This document shows, piece after piece, positions 9,497-20,602 of a DNA stretch of 64,000 nt. The notes beneath the pieces are model-generated. The model had not been told where the DNA came from, did not search any database, and saw only the letters and a list, made by a program, of their open reading frames with translations. Within the stretch, counting starts at the first letter, position 1; every line of letters begins with the position of its first letter. Source of the stretch: Vibrio agarilyticus (GTDB taxonomy: Bacteria > Pseudomonadota > Gammaproteobacteria > Enterobacterales > Vibrionaceae); NCBI RefSeq assembly GCF_012641465.1, contig NZ_JABAIK010000010.1:62001-126000 (forward strand), read 5' to 3'. Both the position numbers and the translations under genes were made by a program.

Positions 9497-10663
9497 TTAA
9501 TCAGAGCCAAACAGATCTCGCGTATAAACTTTTTCAGCTATATCACGAATTTCATCAACCATACGGTTAGCAACAATTATGTCACAAGATGTTTTGAACT
9601 CACCCAGATCCCGCACGACCTCAGAATGGAAGAATTCATCCTCACGTAGTACAGGCTCATATACTACAACCTCAATCCCCTTAGCCTTAATACGCTTCAT
9701 GATACCCTGAATTGAAGAAGCTCGATAATTATCCGAACCTGCTTTCATTATCAAGCGGTAAATACCAACTCGCTTTGGATTTCGCTTGATGATCGATTCT
9801 GCAACAAAGTCCTTACGTGTGCTATTAGCATCAACAATGGCACGAATAATGTTGTTTGGAACATTTTGATAATTTGCGAGCAACTGCTTAGTATCTTTAG
9901 GCAAGCAATAGCCACCATAACCAAAAGAAGGGTTATTATAGTGTGTACCGATACGTGGGTCTAAGCCAACTCCTTCAATAATTTGTCGACTATTTAAACC
10001 ATGAGCCTCAGCATAAGTGTCCAATTCATTAAAGTAAGATACACGCAACGCTAAAAAAGTATTAGCAAACAACTTTATCGCTTCGGCTTCTGTCGAATCA
10101 GTGAAAAGAACATCGATATTTTTCTTTTCTGCTCCTTGAGTTAATAATCTTGCAAAGATACGTCCTCTCTCGCTTTGTTCACCAACAACTATCCGAGAAG
10201 GGTTCAGGTTATCAATTAAAGCGCGCCCTTCGCGTAAGAACTCAGGGGAAAAAATAATATTGTCACAAGAAAACTTTTCACACACCGATGCAGTGTATCC
10301 AACTGGAACCGTTGATTTAATCACAATGGTAGTGGTGGGGTTAATTTCAAGAACATCGGAAATCACTGACTCCACTGATTTCGTATTGAAATAATTGGTT
10401 TCAGGATCATAATCAGTTGGCGTAGAAATAATAACATAGTCCGCATTAGAATAAGCCAACCGCTTATCTAGAGTTGCTTTAAGATTAAGTTTTTTGTTCG
10501 CTAAAAAGTATTCAATCTCAGCATCCACAATGGGTGATTTCTTACTATTAATTAACGACACTTTCTCTGGAATAACGTCTACCGCAACTACCTCGTTATG
10601 TTGAGCTAATAATACGGCATTAGACAAACCTACATAGCCTGTCCCTGCGATTGCAATTTTCAT
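9497..10663 (-). CDS. ugd: UDP-glucose 6-dehydrogenase (second copy, inside the operon)
   Basis: Makes UDP-glucuronate, here directly within the polymer operon, where it would also feed the UDP-xylose synthase encoded at 18598-19539. It has 388 aa, with GTGYVG at 7-12 and [10 protein letters not shown] with catalytic Cys253, and aligns without gaps to the ugd at 2660-3826; by eye roughly three quarters of positions match. It starts 2 bp after manB, so the two are translationally close. The base composition is more AT-rich than in the first copy, consistent with arrival with the operon rather than recent tandem duplication. Confidence 0.95.
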   Translation of the reverse strand: MKIAIAGTGYVGLSNAVLLAQHNEVVAVDVIPEKVSLINSKKSPIVDAEIEYFLANKKLNLKATLDKRLAYSNADYVIISTPTDYDPETNYFNTKSVESVISDVLEINPTTTIVIKSTVPVGYTASVCEKFSCDNIIFSPEFLREGRALIDNLNPSRIVVGEQSERGRIFARLLTQGAEKKNIDVLFTDSTEAEAIKLFANTFLALRVSYFNELDTYAEAHGLNSRQIIEGVGLDPRIGTHYNNPSFGYGGYCLPKDTKQLLANYQNVPNNIIRAIVDANSTRKDFVAESIIKRNPKRVGIYRLIMKAGSDNYRASSIQGIMKRIKAKGIEVVVYEPVLREDEFFHSEVVRDLGEFKTSCDIIVANRMVDEIRDIAEKVYTRDLFGSD

Positions 10664-10665
10664 GT

Positions 10666-12093
10666 CTATATCTCTATATTTTGTAACTGGGCCAATACCA
10701 GACGAACAAGCTCAAAAGCGTGTGAGGCACATTTGGATTCAACATAACAGCGCAATTCAGGAGCATTACCTGATGGACGCAAATGTATAATATCACCATT
10801 ACTCAACATCATACGCAACCCATCAGTCTGATCCACATAAGTAATTTCACCCTGAATACCTAATTTCTCTAACAGCTCGGTAGGGGCTTCAACTCCCCGC
10901 GCTAAAAGCGCTCGGCTGATTTTGGTCGAAAAGTTCTTGATCCTATCAGAATAAGTGTAGCGCTCAGGAAGCGCTGCAACCATGGTTGAAATACCGCAGC
11001 ACTCAGCCCCTACCAGCAACATTATCGCTGGCAGAACAGCATCACGAGTTGGCAACGCTTTTAAAGGCTTAGAGTTAACCATTACATCACTACCTAACAA
11101 AAAACCACCGTTTGCTTCAAATCCGGCAATTACTGAGTAATCTTGAGCAAGAGCATCAAATGCGGCAATCACATAAGGGGAACCAATCCTAGTTCGTTCT
11201 ACCTTAGTAAACCGCGAACAACTTTCAATCGCAGTATTACAACTAACCGGTACGGCAAGTGCGTTGATATTTAGCTCATCAGCAGTCAGCAGACCAAGAA
11301 TATCACCGCGCAGGTAATCACCGTGTTCGTCAGCAATCAGTGGACGATCACCATCTCCATCGGTCGAGAACAGGCAGTCTAGGTTATATTGCGCTGACCA
11401 TTCCCGCGCTTGTTGCTTGTCCTCTTCAGATACCGCTTCAGTGTCAATCGGTACAAACTCATCACTGCGACCCAGCGAGACAACTTCTGCACCCAAATGC
11501 TCAAACAGTTTCGCATACAAGTCACGACCGGCGCTAGAGTGCTCGTAAATACCAATGCGTTTGCCCGTCAACCAAGGCCGATCGAACAGGCTGGTATAGC
11601 GCATGATATAGTTTTCGGCAGCCAATAAGTTAACCGGAAGTTCTGGTAACTCGGTAATCGGTGCAAAAGCTACGTGCGCGGAAACGATAGCCAACTCGTC
11701 AGCTTTGCTGATTTCACCGTCCGGAGTATAAAATTTCAGGCCGTTACGATCGAACGGAATATGGCTACCCGTAACCATAATACATGGCATTCCATCTTGC
11801 ATCGCTTGGTAAGCCAGCGCAGGAGTCGGCACAACGCCGTAATAGATAACCTCAATGCCTTGGGCTTGTAATGCTGCGGCGCACGCCTGTGCCATCACCA
11901 AACTGCTGGGACGATTATCGATAGCGATCGCTAACTGGCCTACACGATAATGCGCTTGAAGGCTATCCAAGAATGCCAGGGCAAAGGCAGCGCAGGTGTC
12001 GGGAGTAAACTGCGCCACCAAGCCTCGAGCACCACTTGTACCAAAAGCGATGCCACTCCCGGCGATAACCTGATTAGTAATGCGTATCGTCAT
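10666..12093 (-). CDS. manB: Phosphomannomutase ManB (CpsG/RfbK type)
   Basis: Interconverts mannose-6-phosphate and mannose-1-phosphate for GDP-mannose synthesis. It is an alpha-D-phosphohexomutase family protein of 475 aa. The phosphoserine loop reads VTGSHIP with Ser110, the metal loop DGDGDR is at 245-250, and the C-terminal phosphate-binding segment is [11 protein letters not shown]. The active-site loop is TGSHIP rather than the commoner TASHNP. It lies 3 bp downstream of manC. Confidence 0.93.
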   Translation of the reverse strand: MTIRITNQVIAGSGIAFGTSGARGLVAQFTPDTCAAFALAFLDSLQAHYRVGQLAIAIDNRPSSLVMAQACAAALQAQGIEVIYYGVVPTPALAYQAMQDGMPCIMVTGSHIPFDRNGLKFYTPDGEISKADELAIVSAHVAFAPITELPELPVNLLAAENYIMRYTSLFDRPWLTGKRIGIYEHSSAGRDLYAKLFEHLGAEVVSLGRSDEFVPIDTEAVSEEDKQQAREWSAQYNLDCLFSTDGDGDRPLIADEHGDYLRGDILGLLTADELNINALAVPVSCNTAIESCSRFTKVERTRIGSPYVIAAFDALAQDYSVIAGFEANGGFLLGSDVMVNSKPLKALPTRDAVLPAIMLLVGAECCGISTMVAALPERYTYSDRIKNFSTKISRALLARGVEAPTELLEKLGIQGEITYVDQTDGLRMMLSNGDIIHLRPSGNAPELRCYVESKCASHAFELVRLVLAQLQNIEI

Positions 12094-12096
12094 TGG

Positions 12097-13527
12097 CTAT
12101 CCCTCTACCCGACCGTAACGATCTTCAAAGCGAACAATATCGTCTTCACCTAGGTAAGAACCTGATCGCACTTCAATCATCTCCAGAGGCACTTTACCTG
12201 GATTTTCCAATGCGTGTACCGCCCCAACAGGGATGTAGGTGGATTCATTTTCGGTTACAAGGAATGTCTTATCACCATTAGTGACTCTGGCGGTACCCGA
12301 TACAACAATCCAATGCTCGGCGCGGTGGTGATGCATCTGCATGCTTAGCTTTGCACCGGGGTTAACGGTAATGCGCTTCACTTGGTAGCGACTACCATTA
12401 TCGATAGAATCGTATTTACCCCAAGGGCGGTTTACTTCACGATGTAATTGCCACTCGCTTCGCTGCTTGTCTTTCAGCATTGCTACAATTTGTTTCACTT
12501 CCTGAACTTTGTCCTTGTGAGCTATCATCACCGCATCTTTGGTATCGACAATTACAATATCGTCCAGACCTACGGTAGCAACCAAGCGTTCTTCACCATG
12601 TACCAGTGTATTACGGGTGTCGTGTAAAATACAATCACCTCGGGTGGAGTTGCCCTGCGCATCTTTTTCGTTCACTTCCCACAATGCCGACCAAGATCCG
12701 ATATCGTTCCAACCAGCATCGAGTGGTATAACTACCGCATCGTTGGTATGTTCCATAACTGCATAATCAATCGACTCATCGGGACAAGATAAGAATGCTT
12801 CCTGGTTCAGACGGACAAAATCCAAATCTTTAGTTGTGCCATGAAGTGCTGCTTCGCACGACTTTGCAATGTGCGGACCGTACTCACTCAACTCTTCCAA
12901 ATAACGACTAGCTTTAAACAGGAACATACCGCTGTTCCAGTAATATTCTCCGCTCTCCAGATAGCCTTGTGCGGTGGCACTGTCAGGTTTCTCAACAAAT
13001 TGGTCGACCGCAAAACCCTCACCATAAACCTCACCTCGGTGGATATACCCATAGCCAGTATGCGCAGATTTCGGTACGATGCCGAAGGTTACTAACTTAC
13101 CGGCTTCGGCCATGGGAATAGCTTTTTCAACCACCGTTGTAAACGTAGCCTCATCCTGAATAACATGGTCTGCAGCCAGTACTAACAATAAAGGGTCTAC
13201 ATTCTCGCGATTCGTATCGCCATATAAGCGGCTTGTTGCAATATCCGCTGCCAGTGCAATCGCCGGTGCAGTATTACGCCCCTGCGGCTCGAGCACAATC
13301 GTGCCAAGTTTACCCAGGCTACGTAACTGTTCAGCTACGATAAAACGGTGCTCTTCATTACATATTGTCACTGGCTCTGCAATATTTAAACGACTTAACC
13401 GCTGTAGCGTAGACTGTAACAGAGTGTTCTTACCAGCCAGCGGCAAAAACTGTTTAGGGTATAGTGAGCGACTTAATGGCCATAGTCGGGTACCGGAGCC
13501 ACCAGCCATAATAACAGGAACTAACAT
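12097..13527 (-). CDS. manC: Mannose-1-phosphate guanylyltransferase / mannose-6-phosphate isomerase ManC
   Basis: Bifunctional enzyme of GDP-mannose synthesis. An N-terminal nucleotidyltransferase domain starts [20 protein letters not shown], with [10 protein letters not shown] further on. It is followed by a C-terminal cupin isomerase domain with [11 protein letters not shown] and [12 protein letters not shown]. The frame is open upstream to 13731, but the ATG at 13525-13527 has GAGGAG eight bases upstream and gives 476 aa, the normal length. The upstream part of that open frame is the decayed gmm gene read out of frame. The order gmd-fcl-(gmm)-manC-manB matches colanic-acid-like GDP-fucose sets. 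Confidence 0.95.
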   Translation of the reverse strand: MLVPVIMAGGSGTRLWPLSRSLYPKQFLPLAGKNTLLQSTLQRLSRLNIAEPVTICNEEHRFIVAEQLRSLGKLGTIVLEPQGRNTAPAIALAADIATSRLYGDTNRENVDPLLLVLAADHVIQDEATFTTVVEKAIPMAEAGKLVTFGIVPKSAHTGYGYIHRGEVYGEGFAVDQFVEKPDSATAQGYLESGEYYWNSGMFLFKASRYLEELSEYGPHIAKSCEAALHGTTKDLDFVRLNQEAFLSCPDESIDYAVMEHTNDAVVIPLDAGWNDIGSWSALWEVNEKDAQGNSTRGDCILHDTRNTLVHGEERLVATVGLDDIVIVDTKDAVMIAHKDKVQEVKQIVAMLKDKQRSEWQLHREVNRPWGKYDSIDNGSRYQVKRITVNPGAKLSMQMHHHRAEHWIVVSGTARVTNGDKTFLVTENESTYIPVGAVHALENPGKVPLEMIEVRSGSYLGEDDIVRFEDRYGRVEG

Positions 13528-13597
13528 ATTCACTCCTCTAATAGCTTTCACTTTAAATCTGTGGAGATGCAAAAGCACAATAAGCGGGCTACAAATA

Positions 13598-13970
13598 TCA
13601 AAGGGTATGACAATGTATATCAGACGTATATAACAGCCCCACCTCCTTGAACCAACGATAGACAGCATGCTGTTCTTTAGTAAGATTGCCCAGCGGTGAA
13701 TCGAACACAATTTCATAAACCAGCACAGCATGTGACTGCTGGACTCATTAACATCATAACATGTTGGAACACAAGGAGAGACCGGGTTTCGGTCATTGGG
13801 TTATCAATCCCGAGTTAGTCTTTCAGTGCTCGTCCACGAAGTACAAACCGGGGGCCTTTGGCATACCGGTTGATGCATTTCCTATACAGCACTTCACCCT
13901 CTCATCTTTTTGTAACCCAATCATAGGTCAATAACGGTGTTGAGATCAGAACCATTTTAGATGTATCCAT
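13598..13970 (-). pseudogene. gmm: Decayed GDP-mannose mannosyl hydrolase (gmm)
   Basis: Intact Gmm is a ~155-aa Nudix enzyme that hydrolyses GDP-mannose. On the minus strand from an ATG at 13968-13970 the reading is MDTSKMVLISTPLLTYDW, then a stop, then EGEVLYRKCINRYAKG and RFVLRGRALKD, then another stop. This parallels the Gmm N-terminus (STPLISIDL, GEVLLGKRLNRPAQG, WFVPGGR). In another frame, 13598-13744 encodes SHAVLVYE and [11 protein letters not shown] and ends SDIHCHTL, matching the Gmm C-terminus (EQHxxYRW, DVHxxT). The Nudix box between them is gone and the total is about 30 codons short. Its place between fcl and manC is where gmm sits in intact clusters. I am confident it is a remnant. 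Confidence 0.8.
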
Positions 13971-14001
13971 CGGAAATAAGGCTGATCATTGTCCATGCCT
14001 G

Positions 14002-14970
14002 TTAAGCACGAAACTGGTCTTGGTTATCGAGGAACCAGCGGTAGGTTTTTTCAAGACCGACTTCCAACGACACACTGTAGGTCCAACCCAGTGACGCCAA
14101 GCGATCAACATTCAACAGTTTGCGTGGAGTACCATCTGGTTTAGATGTATCAAAACGGATACCACCTTCAAAACCGACAACTTTGGCGATAGTTTCAACC
14201 AACTCACGAATAGTACAGTCCACTCCGGTACCCACATTGATGTGACCCAACATCGGATCGGTATTTGACTGGTAAATACCTTTACTCAGCTCCATTATAT
14301 GCACCGAGGCTGCAGCCATGTCGTCAACGTACAAGAACTCTCGCATTGGTCTGCCACTGCCCCAAGCCACAACCTCGGAATTACCTTCCAGTTTGGCCTC
14401 GTGGAAGCGACGAATAAGCCCAGGGATCACATGGCTATTTTCCGGGTGGAAATTATCTTGTGGGCCATACAAGTTAGTTGGCATCACCGAACGATAGTCG
14501 CGGCCGTACTGGCGATTGTAACTTTCACATAGTTTAATGCCCGCAATCTTTGCAACTGCATAGGGCTCATTGGTTGGCTCTAATACCCCGGTCAGCAGCA
14601 CGTTTTCCTGCATCGGCTGCTCAGCAAACTTGGGGTAAATACACGAAGAACCCAGAAACAACAACTTTTGTATATCAGCGAGATGCGCGGCATGGATGAC
14701 ATTGCATTCCATCATCAAATTCTGATAAATAAACTCAGCCGGTTGAGTGTTGTTTGCTAAAATACCGCCGACTTTCGCAGCCGCTAGATATACTTCGTCA
14801 ATATGCGCATCAGCAAAGAAGGCGTTTACACTAGCTTGGTCTGTCAGATCTAACTCAGTAGATGTGCGGGTTACCAACTCGATATCACCGCGCTGAGCGA
14901 GTTGGCGAACAATCGCAGAACCCACCATGCCACGATGACCTGCAACGAACACGCGTTTTTTTTCTATCAT
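14002..14970 (-). CDS. fcl: GDP-L-fucose synthase (Fcl/WcaG)
   Basis: Epimerase-reductase that turns GDP-4-dehydro-6-deoxy-D-mannose into GDP-L-fucose using NADPH. It has 322 aa, the standard length. The cofactor motif GHRGMVG is at 11-17, GSSCIYP at 107-113, and YAVAK gives Tyr137/Lys141; PTNLYGP follows. It is 9 bp downstream of gmd, and the 474 bp after it hold the gmm remnant. Confidence 0.96.
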   Translation of the reverse strand: MIEKKRVFVAGHRGMVGSAIVRQLAQRGDIELVTRTSTELDLTDQASVNAFFADAHIDEVYLAAAKVGGILANNTQPAEFIYQNLMMECNVIHAAHLADIQKLLFLGSSCIYPKFAEQPMQENVLLTGVLEPTNEPYAVAKIAGIKLCESYNRQYGRDYRSVMPTNLYGPQDNFHPENSHVIPGLIRRFHEAKLEGNSEVVAWGSGRPMREFLYVDDMAAASVHIMELSKGIYQSNTDPMLGHINVGTGVDCTIRELVETIAKVVGFEGGIRFDTSKPDGTPRKLLNVDRLASLGWTYSVSLEVGLEKTYRWFLDNQDQFRA

Positions 14971-14979
14971 TCGGCAACC

Positions 14980-16122
14980 TTAAGACATCTTAATATTGGG
15001 GGTGTTTTCTTTGGCGACGTTTACGTCAAAACCATGTTCCTTTAGCACCCGGTGCTGCTTGGCTTTTTCCAAGTCAGCTTTGACCATCTCAGCGCACATA
15101 TCTTCAACAGTGATTTCAGGCTCCCAACCTAACTTGTTTTTCGCGTTCGCAGGGTCGCCCAACAAGGTTTCCACTTCAGCTGGACGAAAATAACGCTGAT
15201 CCACACGGACAATCACATCACCCACTTTAACTCCAGGCGCATTATCACCACTCACCGCAACCACGGTAGCTATTTCGTCAACTCCTTTACCGCTAAATTC
15301 TAGTTCGATACCTGCTTCTAACGATGACATGCGCACAAATTCGCGAACAGAAATCTGCTTACCGGTGGCAATAACGAAGTCTTCAGGGCAGTCTTGCTGT
15401 AACATCATCCACTGCATACGAACATAGTCTTTTGCATGACCCCAGTCTCGCAGTGCGTCCATGTTGCCCAAGTACAAACATGGCTCCAAGCCTTGTGCAA
15501 TATTGGCAATGGCACGGGTGATTTTACGCGTCACGAAGGTTTCGCCACGACGCGGTGATTCATGGTTGAACAAAATACCATTACAAGCATACATCCCATA
15601 AGATTCACGATAATTGACGGTAATCCAATAGGCATACATTTTCGCTACCGCATAAGGCGAGCGAGGGTAGAAAGGTGTAGATTCCCGCTGCGGAATTTCT
15701 TGAACCAAGCCGTACAACTCTGACGTAGACGCTTGGTAAAAACGGGTCTTCTTCTCTAAGCCAAGGAAGCGAATGGCTTCCAGAAGGCGAAGTGTACCGA
15801 TGGCATCTACGTCAGCGGTGTACTCTGGTGACTCAAATGACACGGCTACGTGAGATTGCGCTCCCAAATTATACACCTCGTCCGGTCGTACTTCTTGCAG
15901 AATACGAGTCAAATTAGATGTATCCGTTAAATCGCCATAATGAAGATAAAATTTGGGATCAGTTTCGTGTGGATCCTGGTATATATGATCAACTCGCTCT
16001 GTATTGAAGGATGATGAACGGCGTTTTATCCCGTGTACTTTGTAGCCCTTCTCTAACAGAAACTCTGCGAGATATGAACCATCCTGGCCTGTAACTCCAG
16101 TAATTAATGCTGTTTTAGACAT
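14980..16122 (-). CDS. gmd: GDP-mannose 4,6-dehydratase Gmd
   Basis: First step from GDP-mannose to GDP-L-fucose (or other GDP-6-deoxyhexoses). It has 380 aa. [10 protein letters not shown] near residues 9-18 is the Gmd nucleotide-binding signature; QASTSELYG and SPYAVAK carry the Thr/Ser-Glu and Tyr-Lys catalytic residues; [15 protein letters not shown] is highly conserved in Gmd. Its start overlaps the upstream glycosyltransferase gene by 8 bp. The coding sequence is much less AT-rich than the upstream glycosyltransferase genes. Confidence 0.97.
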   Translation of the reverse strand: MSKTALITGVTGQDGSYLAEFLLEKGYKVHGIKRRSSSFNTERVDHIYQDPHETDPKFYLHYGDLTDTSNLTRILQEVRPDEVYNLGAQSHVAVSFESPEYTADVDAIGTLRLLEAIRFLGLEKKTRFYQASTSELYGLVQEIPQRESTPFYPRSPYAVAKMYAYWITVNYRESYGMYACNGILFNHESPRRGETFVTRKITRAIANIAQGLEPCLYLGNMDALRDWGHAKDYVRMQWMMLQQDCPEDFVIATGKQISVREFVRMSSLEAGIELEFSGKGVDEIATVVAVSGDNAPGVKVGDVIVRVDQRYFRPAEVETLLGDPANAKNKLGWEPEITVEDMCAEMVKADLEKAKQHRVLKEHGFDVNVAKENTPNIKMS

Positions 16123-16894
16123 TTAGTAAACCTTTTAATCTAATTTTTAGAATAATAAATTTGGCAACACTGGTTAAATGCCAAAAAAAGTGTTTCGAGA
16201 GTAATTTTCTATTACTATGTTGAGCCAAGTGAATAGCTGTGAAGTTAGGAAAAAAAGTTAACCCTTGATCAAATAAATACTTAGCCCTAAAACATAGATC
16301 CAAGTCTTCACAGTACATATAATACCTCTCATCAAAACCATTTAGTTGGTCATACAAGTCAGCACGTAAAGCCATGAATGATCCTGCACACCAATCGACA
16401 GAAGTAGCTTCCTCAATTTTCGATTTATCAATAATCGTCTTATTCACTTTAAACAAAAAAGAAGCCACAAAATCTATTAGCGAAGGAAAACGTCGCACTG
16501 AATTATCATAGGTAGATAGCTCTTTATCCTTGTAAAGGTTAATAGTTGCAAACCTATTACCTTTCTTAGATAACTCTGAAACAAAATCGACCAATTGCTT
16601 TGCCTCTATTGTCAGGTCAGGATTGAGAATTACTATATAATCATTACCACATATTAAATCTGAATGAGATAGTTTGTTAAACAAAAAGTTGTTATTGGCC
16701 CCAAATCCCAGTCTATTATCTGTAATAAAATATTCAAGATCATTATTTAAGCAGTGCGTCTCCAGTACAGGACTACGTATATTATCTTTGATACATACTG
16801 TAACCCCATCTTCACAAGCTAGCGTGACTAGATCTGCATTATTTATAATATAATCATCATGCCCATGTGAAACGACAAAGACAAATATCTTCAT
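16115..16894 (-). CDS. Glycosyltransferase family 2 (WbbL rhamnosyltransferase-like)
   Basis: A 259-aa GT-A fold glycosyltransferase that probably adds a sugar to the lipid-linked repeat unit at the cytoplasmic face. Visible features are [11 protein letters not shown] near residues 78-88, ILNPDLTI (the nucleotide/metal region), a [11 protein letters not shown] acceptor-side motif and [16 protein letters not shown]. This pattern is typical of WbbL-like rhamnosyltransferases. dTDP-rhamnose is made by the same operon, but the donor is an inference. The gene is AT-rich and overlaps its neighbours by 4 and 8 bp. Confidence 0.8.
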   Translation of the reverse strand: MKIFVFVVSHGHDDYIINNADLVTLACEDGVTVCIKDNIRSPVLETHCLNNDLEYFITDNRLGFGANNNFLFNKLSHSDLICGNDYIVILNPDLTIEAKQLVDFVSELSKKGNRFATINLYKDKELSTYDNSVRRFPSLIDFVASFLFKVNKTIIDKSKIEEATSVDWCAGSFMALRADLYDQLNGFDERYYMYCEDLDLCFRAKYLFDQGLTFFPNFTAIHLAQHSNRKLLSKHFFWHLTSVAKFIILKIRLKGLLNV

Positions 16895-18006
16895 TTCTTC
16901 AATAACCTATCATACAACTGCGCCCACGAAGTACAAGTTTCAGAATCAGACTTCAATATATTGACTCCAAAATTGATATTCCCAGCCACAAAGTCTGAAA
17001 TTATTTTAGCTAACTCTCTTGGATTATTAGGATCAAAAAAAGTCACTTTGTCATAATCACCGATAGTCTCTTTGGCATACGGAAGGTCTGAAACGATCAA
17101 AGGCAAATCAAACGATTTAGCTTCGGAAAGAGGAAGCCCCCAAGTTTCTAGCTTAGAAGGGAACAGCAATGCATGAGCGTCAGCATATATAGTGTTTACT
17201 TCATCTTTCGACAGCAGGCCTACAATATCAACACAATCATAACCTGAAAAAGCTTTGCAAAGAAAACGATTAAAGCGATTTCCGTTTGGTTGAAGTGTTA
17301 GTGTGATTCGAATCGAACTAAGAACCTCAGGACTTTTGGACTTGATAATTTTAAGAGCCTCCAAAATAACCATATGGTTTTTAAAGGTTCTAGCGAGAGC
17401 AGGATAGAAAAAATGAACTAGTTCTATACTATTTGACTTGGATTTAGACTTACATTTATATTCTTTCGGCTGTTTTTTTAATGGGTGAGAAACTATCACT
17501 TCCATATCGGGAGACATCTTCTTTATAAAATCTCGAACAAAAGACTGCTGAACTACGACATATTTATTGGCATTAATATTTATCCTGTAAAGAAACCTAT
17601 AAAACATTGTAAATAGTACAAATTTCAAGTCATACCTGAAGTCGAAGACATTTGGCATATAAAAAGGCGATGGGTTGTGACAGTAAACTGATTGTGTAAC
17701 TTGCTTTGGTAAAAATGGAGTACAGTCATGCAATGAAAACCAAAAATCTGGTTTTATTTTCATTGCAAGAAAATAACAATAACAATATTCAAAGAACACC
17801 CTAAAAGCCCAGTTTCGCTTTACAATAGGAAATTCAATGAACCTAACCTTGGGGTTCAATTTGTGCTCACCAAATAGACTAGCATCATTTACCAAACATA
17901 CAACAGCCGTTATGGCTTCACAATTAGCTGAAGAGCTGATTGCATCCTTTAAAACTGTAAGCGGGCCCCCTTCAACCAAGTTAACACCTGACAATACAAT
18001 TTTCAT
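16891..18006 (-). CDS. Glycosyltransferase family 4 (GT-B)
   Basis: A 371-aa GT-B glycosyltransferase. The N-terminal glycine-rich LSGVNLVEGGPLTVL motif and the C-terminal LFPSKLETWGLPLSEA (EX7E region) place it in GT4. Members with this N-terminus are common in gammaproteobacterial O-antigen operons with GDP-mannose/GDP-fucose genes, so a mannosyl- or fucosyl-transferase is plausible but not shown. It overlaps the preceding acyltransferase stop by 1 bp and the next gene by 4 bp. Confidence 0.8.
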   Translation of the reverse strand: MKIVLSGVNLVEGGPLTVLKDAISSSANCEAITAVVCLVNDASLFGEHKLNPKVRFIEFPIVKRNWAFRVFFEYCYCYFLAMKIKPDFWFSLHDCTPFLPKQVTQSVYCHNPSPFYMPNVFDFRYDLKFVLFTMFYRFLYRININANKYVVVQQSFVRDFIKKMSPDMEVIVSHPLKKQPKEYKCKSKSKSNSIELVHFFYPALARTFKNHMVILEALKIIKSKSPEVLSSIRITLTLQPNGNRFNRFLCKAFSGYDCVDIVGLLSKDEVNTIYADAHALLFPSKLETWGLPLSEAKSFDLPLIVSDLPYAKETIGDYDKVTFFDPNNPRELAKIISDFVAGNINFGVNILKSDSETCTSWAQLYDRLLKK

Positions 18007-18617
18007 TATTTAAGTTTTTCCCATCTCTTATTTACTAGGTCAAATTTTTTGACTACGCGAGCTGGAGCACCGACAGCAATCGAAAAATCAGGAATGTTAG
18101 AGGTGACCACTGATCCAGCACCAATTATTGAATTGTCACCTATTGAAACTCCAGGTAATACGGAAACATTTTCCCCAATCCACACTCGGTTACCTATAGT
18201 AACGGCTGAGCAAGAAAGTGGCCTAACTGACGGTAGTTCTAAAACGTCGACGCTACTGTCATCATATAAACCGTGATTATGGTCTGAAATAAACACCTTG
18301 CTGGCAATCAGAACATCACTACCTATCGTTACATTCTGAACGCAACCAATGTGAACATAATCGTTAACCTGACAGTTATCACCTATGACTAATCTAGGCT
18401 TGCGTTCACTAGCAATACTAAAAGCATCTAATCTTAAACCAACACCGCTTGTGAAGTTTTTTCCAAGCTTAATATGAGCCTTACCACGAATATAAAAAGG
18501 AACCCTAACAATTCGAGCATCACAAAAAAGACATTTAGTAATAAGCACATCTCTAATAAGACGAAGCGCACCCAACAAACCGTAACCGTCATAGATCTTA
18601 ACTAGAGAGTTCAGCAT
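18006..18617 (-). CDS. Hexapeptide-repeat O-acetyltransferase
   Basis: About 203 aa with left-handed beta-helix hexapeptide repeats through the C-terminal two thirds ([55 protein letters not shown]). It ends like WcaF/LacA-type acetyltransferases, and HNHGLYDD resembles the catalytic loop. It probably O-acetylates a residue of the repeat unit with acetyl-CoA. I place the start at the ATG ending at 18617; a TTG one codon earlier is possible. It overlaps the end of the UDP-xylose synthase gene by about 20 bp. Confidence 0.82.
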   Translation of the reverse strand: MLNSLVKIYDGYGLLGALRLIRDVLITKCLFCDARIVRVPFYIRGKAHIKLGKNFTSGVGLRLDAFSIASERKPRLVIGDNCQVNDYVHIGCVQNVTIGSDVLIASKVFISDHNHGLYDDSSVDVLELPSVRPLSCSAVTIGNRVWIGENVSVLPGVSIGDNSIIGAGSVVTSNIPDFSIAVGAPARVVKKFDLVNKRWEKLK

Positions 18618-19539
18618 CAAAATACTCGATTGTTTTAACTAAACCTTCTGTCAAGTTCACCTTTGGTTCCCATTGTAATTCAGCTTTAGCCTTAGATATA
18701 TCAGGCTGGCGCTGTGATGGATCGTCTGATGGTAAAGCTTCGAAAACTAATTTACTTTTACTACCTGTTAATTCGATAACCTGCGACGCCAACTCTAACA
18801 TAGTGAACTCTGACGGATTACCTAAGTTGATAGGTCCGGTAATACTATCTTCTGACTTCATCAGTGAAGTAAATCCAGTGATTAAATCATCTACATAACA
18901 AAAGCTTCTTGTCTGTAAACCATCACCGTAGATCGTAATATTTTTTCCTTGTAAAGCCTGACAAATAAAGTTCGAAACGACTCTACCATCGTCCATCCTC
19001 ATACGAGGACCAAAAGTATTAAAAATCCGTGCGACTTTAATTTTCAAATCATGTTGCGCCTTATAGTCAAAAAACAACGTCTCAGCACAACGTTTACCTT
19101 CATCATAACAACTTCTTACACCAATAGGATTAACATTTCCCCAGTATGATTCTTGCTGCGGATGAACCTTGGGGTCACCGTATACCTCACTGGTAGAAGC
19201 TTGAAAAACTTTGGCTTTACAACGTTTGGCTAGTCCTAACACATTAATAGCGCCTATGACACTTGTCTTAGTCGTTTGAACAGGATCAAACTGATAATGT
19301 ACTGGGCTAGCTGGGCAAGCCAAATTGTAAATTTCATCGACCTCTACATAGAGTGGAAATGTTATATCATGACGTTTGAACTCAAAGTTAGGACAACCAA
19401 GAAGATCTGCTATATTAGTTTTTCTACCGGTGTAAAGATTATCCACGCAAAGAACATCGTGTCCTTCATACACAAGTGTCTCACACAAATGAGAACCAAG
19501 AAAACCGGCACCACCAGTAACTAAAATACGTTTATACAA
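18598..19539 (-). CDS. uxs: UDP-glucuronate decarboxylase (UDP-xylose synthase)
   Basis: SDR enzyme converting UDP-GlcA to UDP-xylose. Starting from a TTG at 19537-19539, preceded by GGAG eight bases upstream, the product is 313 aa, the normal length for bacterial Uxs. The frame is open further upstream without a sensible start. Motifs are TGGAGFLGS (8-16), NLACPASP (72-79), STSEVYGDP (115-123, with the Glu that marks this decarboxylating group), Tyr145/Lys149 in CYDEGKR, and [11 protein letters not shown]. The substrate would come from the ugd gene in the same operon. A UDP-GlcA 4-epimerase is less likely because of the STSE and CPASP motifs. Confidence 0.88.
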   Translation of the reverse strand: MYKRILVTGGAGFLGSHLCETLVYEGHDVLCVDNLYTGRKTNIADLLGCPNFEFKRHDITFPLYVEVDEIYNLACPASPVHYQFDPVQTTKTSVIGAINVLGLAKRCKAKVFQASTSEVYGDPKVHPQQESYWGNVNPIGVRSCYDEGKRCAETLFFDYKAQHDLKIKVARIFNTFGPRMRMDDGRVVSNFICQALQGKNITIYGDGLQTRSFCYVDDLITGFTSLMKSEDSITGPINLGNPSEFTMLELASQVIELTGSKSKLVFEALPSDDPSQRQPDISKAKAELQWEPKVNLTEGLVKTIEYFDAELSS

Positions 19540-20602
19540 AATCCAACTCCTTATACAGTTTCGACATCTTATTCTGGTAACTACTAAAACCAAAATTTTC
19601 TACGTAATATTCTTTAAATCTTTTATCTCGCTCGATAAAAACAAATGATTCCAACTTGTTTAGCAGATCGTTCACGGTATTATCGAACAACCAATTTGGA
19701 TCTATAATAACTTCAGGTAACGCGCAAACATCGCTAGCTATGACAGGTTTATTAAACAAATAACCCTCAATAACTGGGAGACCAAAACCCTCACCATATA
19801 AGGCAGGAACGACAACTATGTCTGCGTTAATATAATATTGAGCCAATAAAGCGTCATCAACAAAACCTTGCAAAAATACATTATTTATATCTCGGTCTGC
19901 AATATCATTCCTATACTGCTCTAAAAGCGGGCCTTTACCACAGATAACGAATTCAAAGTCTAACATCTGAGTAGCGACTTCAAAAATCATAGGTAACAAA
20001 GCACGCTCTTCGATACTCCTTACTATCAGCACGTTACGTTTTTCATTTCCAAGGTCGGTAGATTTATGCTTTTCATCAGACAATTTTTCCAATACAAAAG
20101 GAACCGTATTATATATTTTTATTACCTTCTTTAATTCTCGAGAACCAAGTAAACAATTATCTTTCGTGAAATCAGAAATAACATGTATTTTTTTGGCTCT
20201 TCTATATACAAATTTCTCTATAAAAAAAAGAATCAAATATTTTACTTTTCCTACACTATTATTAATTTTACAATACTGATAGCAAAGTCCGTCATGAACA
20301 CTAAAGAGATCTATCCTACACAGCGATACTAAACTGAAGAGATAGTTATGAGAATGAATACGTAGCCCTGAATTTATTATACTTAAATAAATAACCAGGA
20401 CATTTAAAACAATAGGAAAAAAAATGTTGTTCTTTATAGAGTAGCACTCTATATTCTCATATTCATACTTACGATATTTCTCGTCAAAGGAGATATAGTA
20501 TTTTTTGCATTCCAACGCTTTGCTTTGGTTAAGAATTACGTTTTCTACACCACGCTTGTGCGTAATGAATGAATTAAAGCCAAAAAAAATCACTGCAGCC
20601 AT
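19532..20602 (-). CDS. Glycosyltransferase family 4
   Basis: A 356-aa GT-B protein. Supporting features are SVHDGL and the [10 protein letters not shown] acceptor-side region, then the donor-binding [25 protein letters not shown] (E-x7-E), typical of GT4. It is very AT-rich with many rare AT-ending codons. It overlaps the Uxs gene by 8 bp and the upstream GT2 gene by 13 bp. Donor sugar unknown. Confidence 0.8.
   Translation of the reverse strand: MAAVIFFGFNSFITHKRGVENVILNQSKALECKKYYISFDEKYRKYEYENIECYSIKNNIFFPIVLNVLVIYLSIINSGLRIHSHNYLFSLVSLCRIDLFSVHDGLCYQYCKINNSVGKVKYLILFFIEKFVYRRAKKIHVISDFTKDNCLLGSRELKKVIKIYNTVPFVLEKLSDEKHKSTDLGNEKRNVLIVRSIEERALLPMIFEVATQMLDFEFVICGKGPLLEQYRNDIADRDINNVFLQGFVDDALLAQYYINADIVVVPALYGEGFGLPVIEGYLFNKPVIASDVCALPEVIIDPNWLFDNTVNDLLNKLESFVFIERDKRFKEYYVENFGFSSYQNKMSKLYKELDFV

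Noticed and set aside
12390-12400. GGTAGCG-like string inside manC, resembling part of ops
   Set aside because: It lies within coding sequence and matches only part of the 11-mer; the full ops occurs only at 30499-30509.
13528-13731. N-terminal extension of manC to 13731
   Set aside because: The extension is out-of-frame gmm remnant; a GAGGAG site and the normal ManC start are at 13527.
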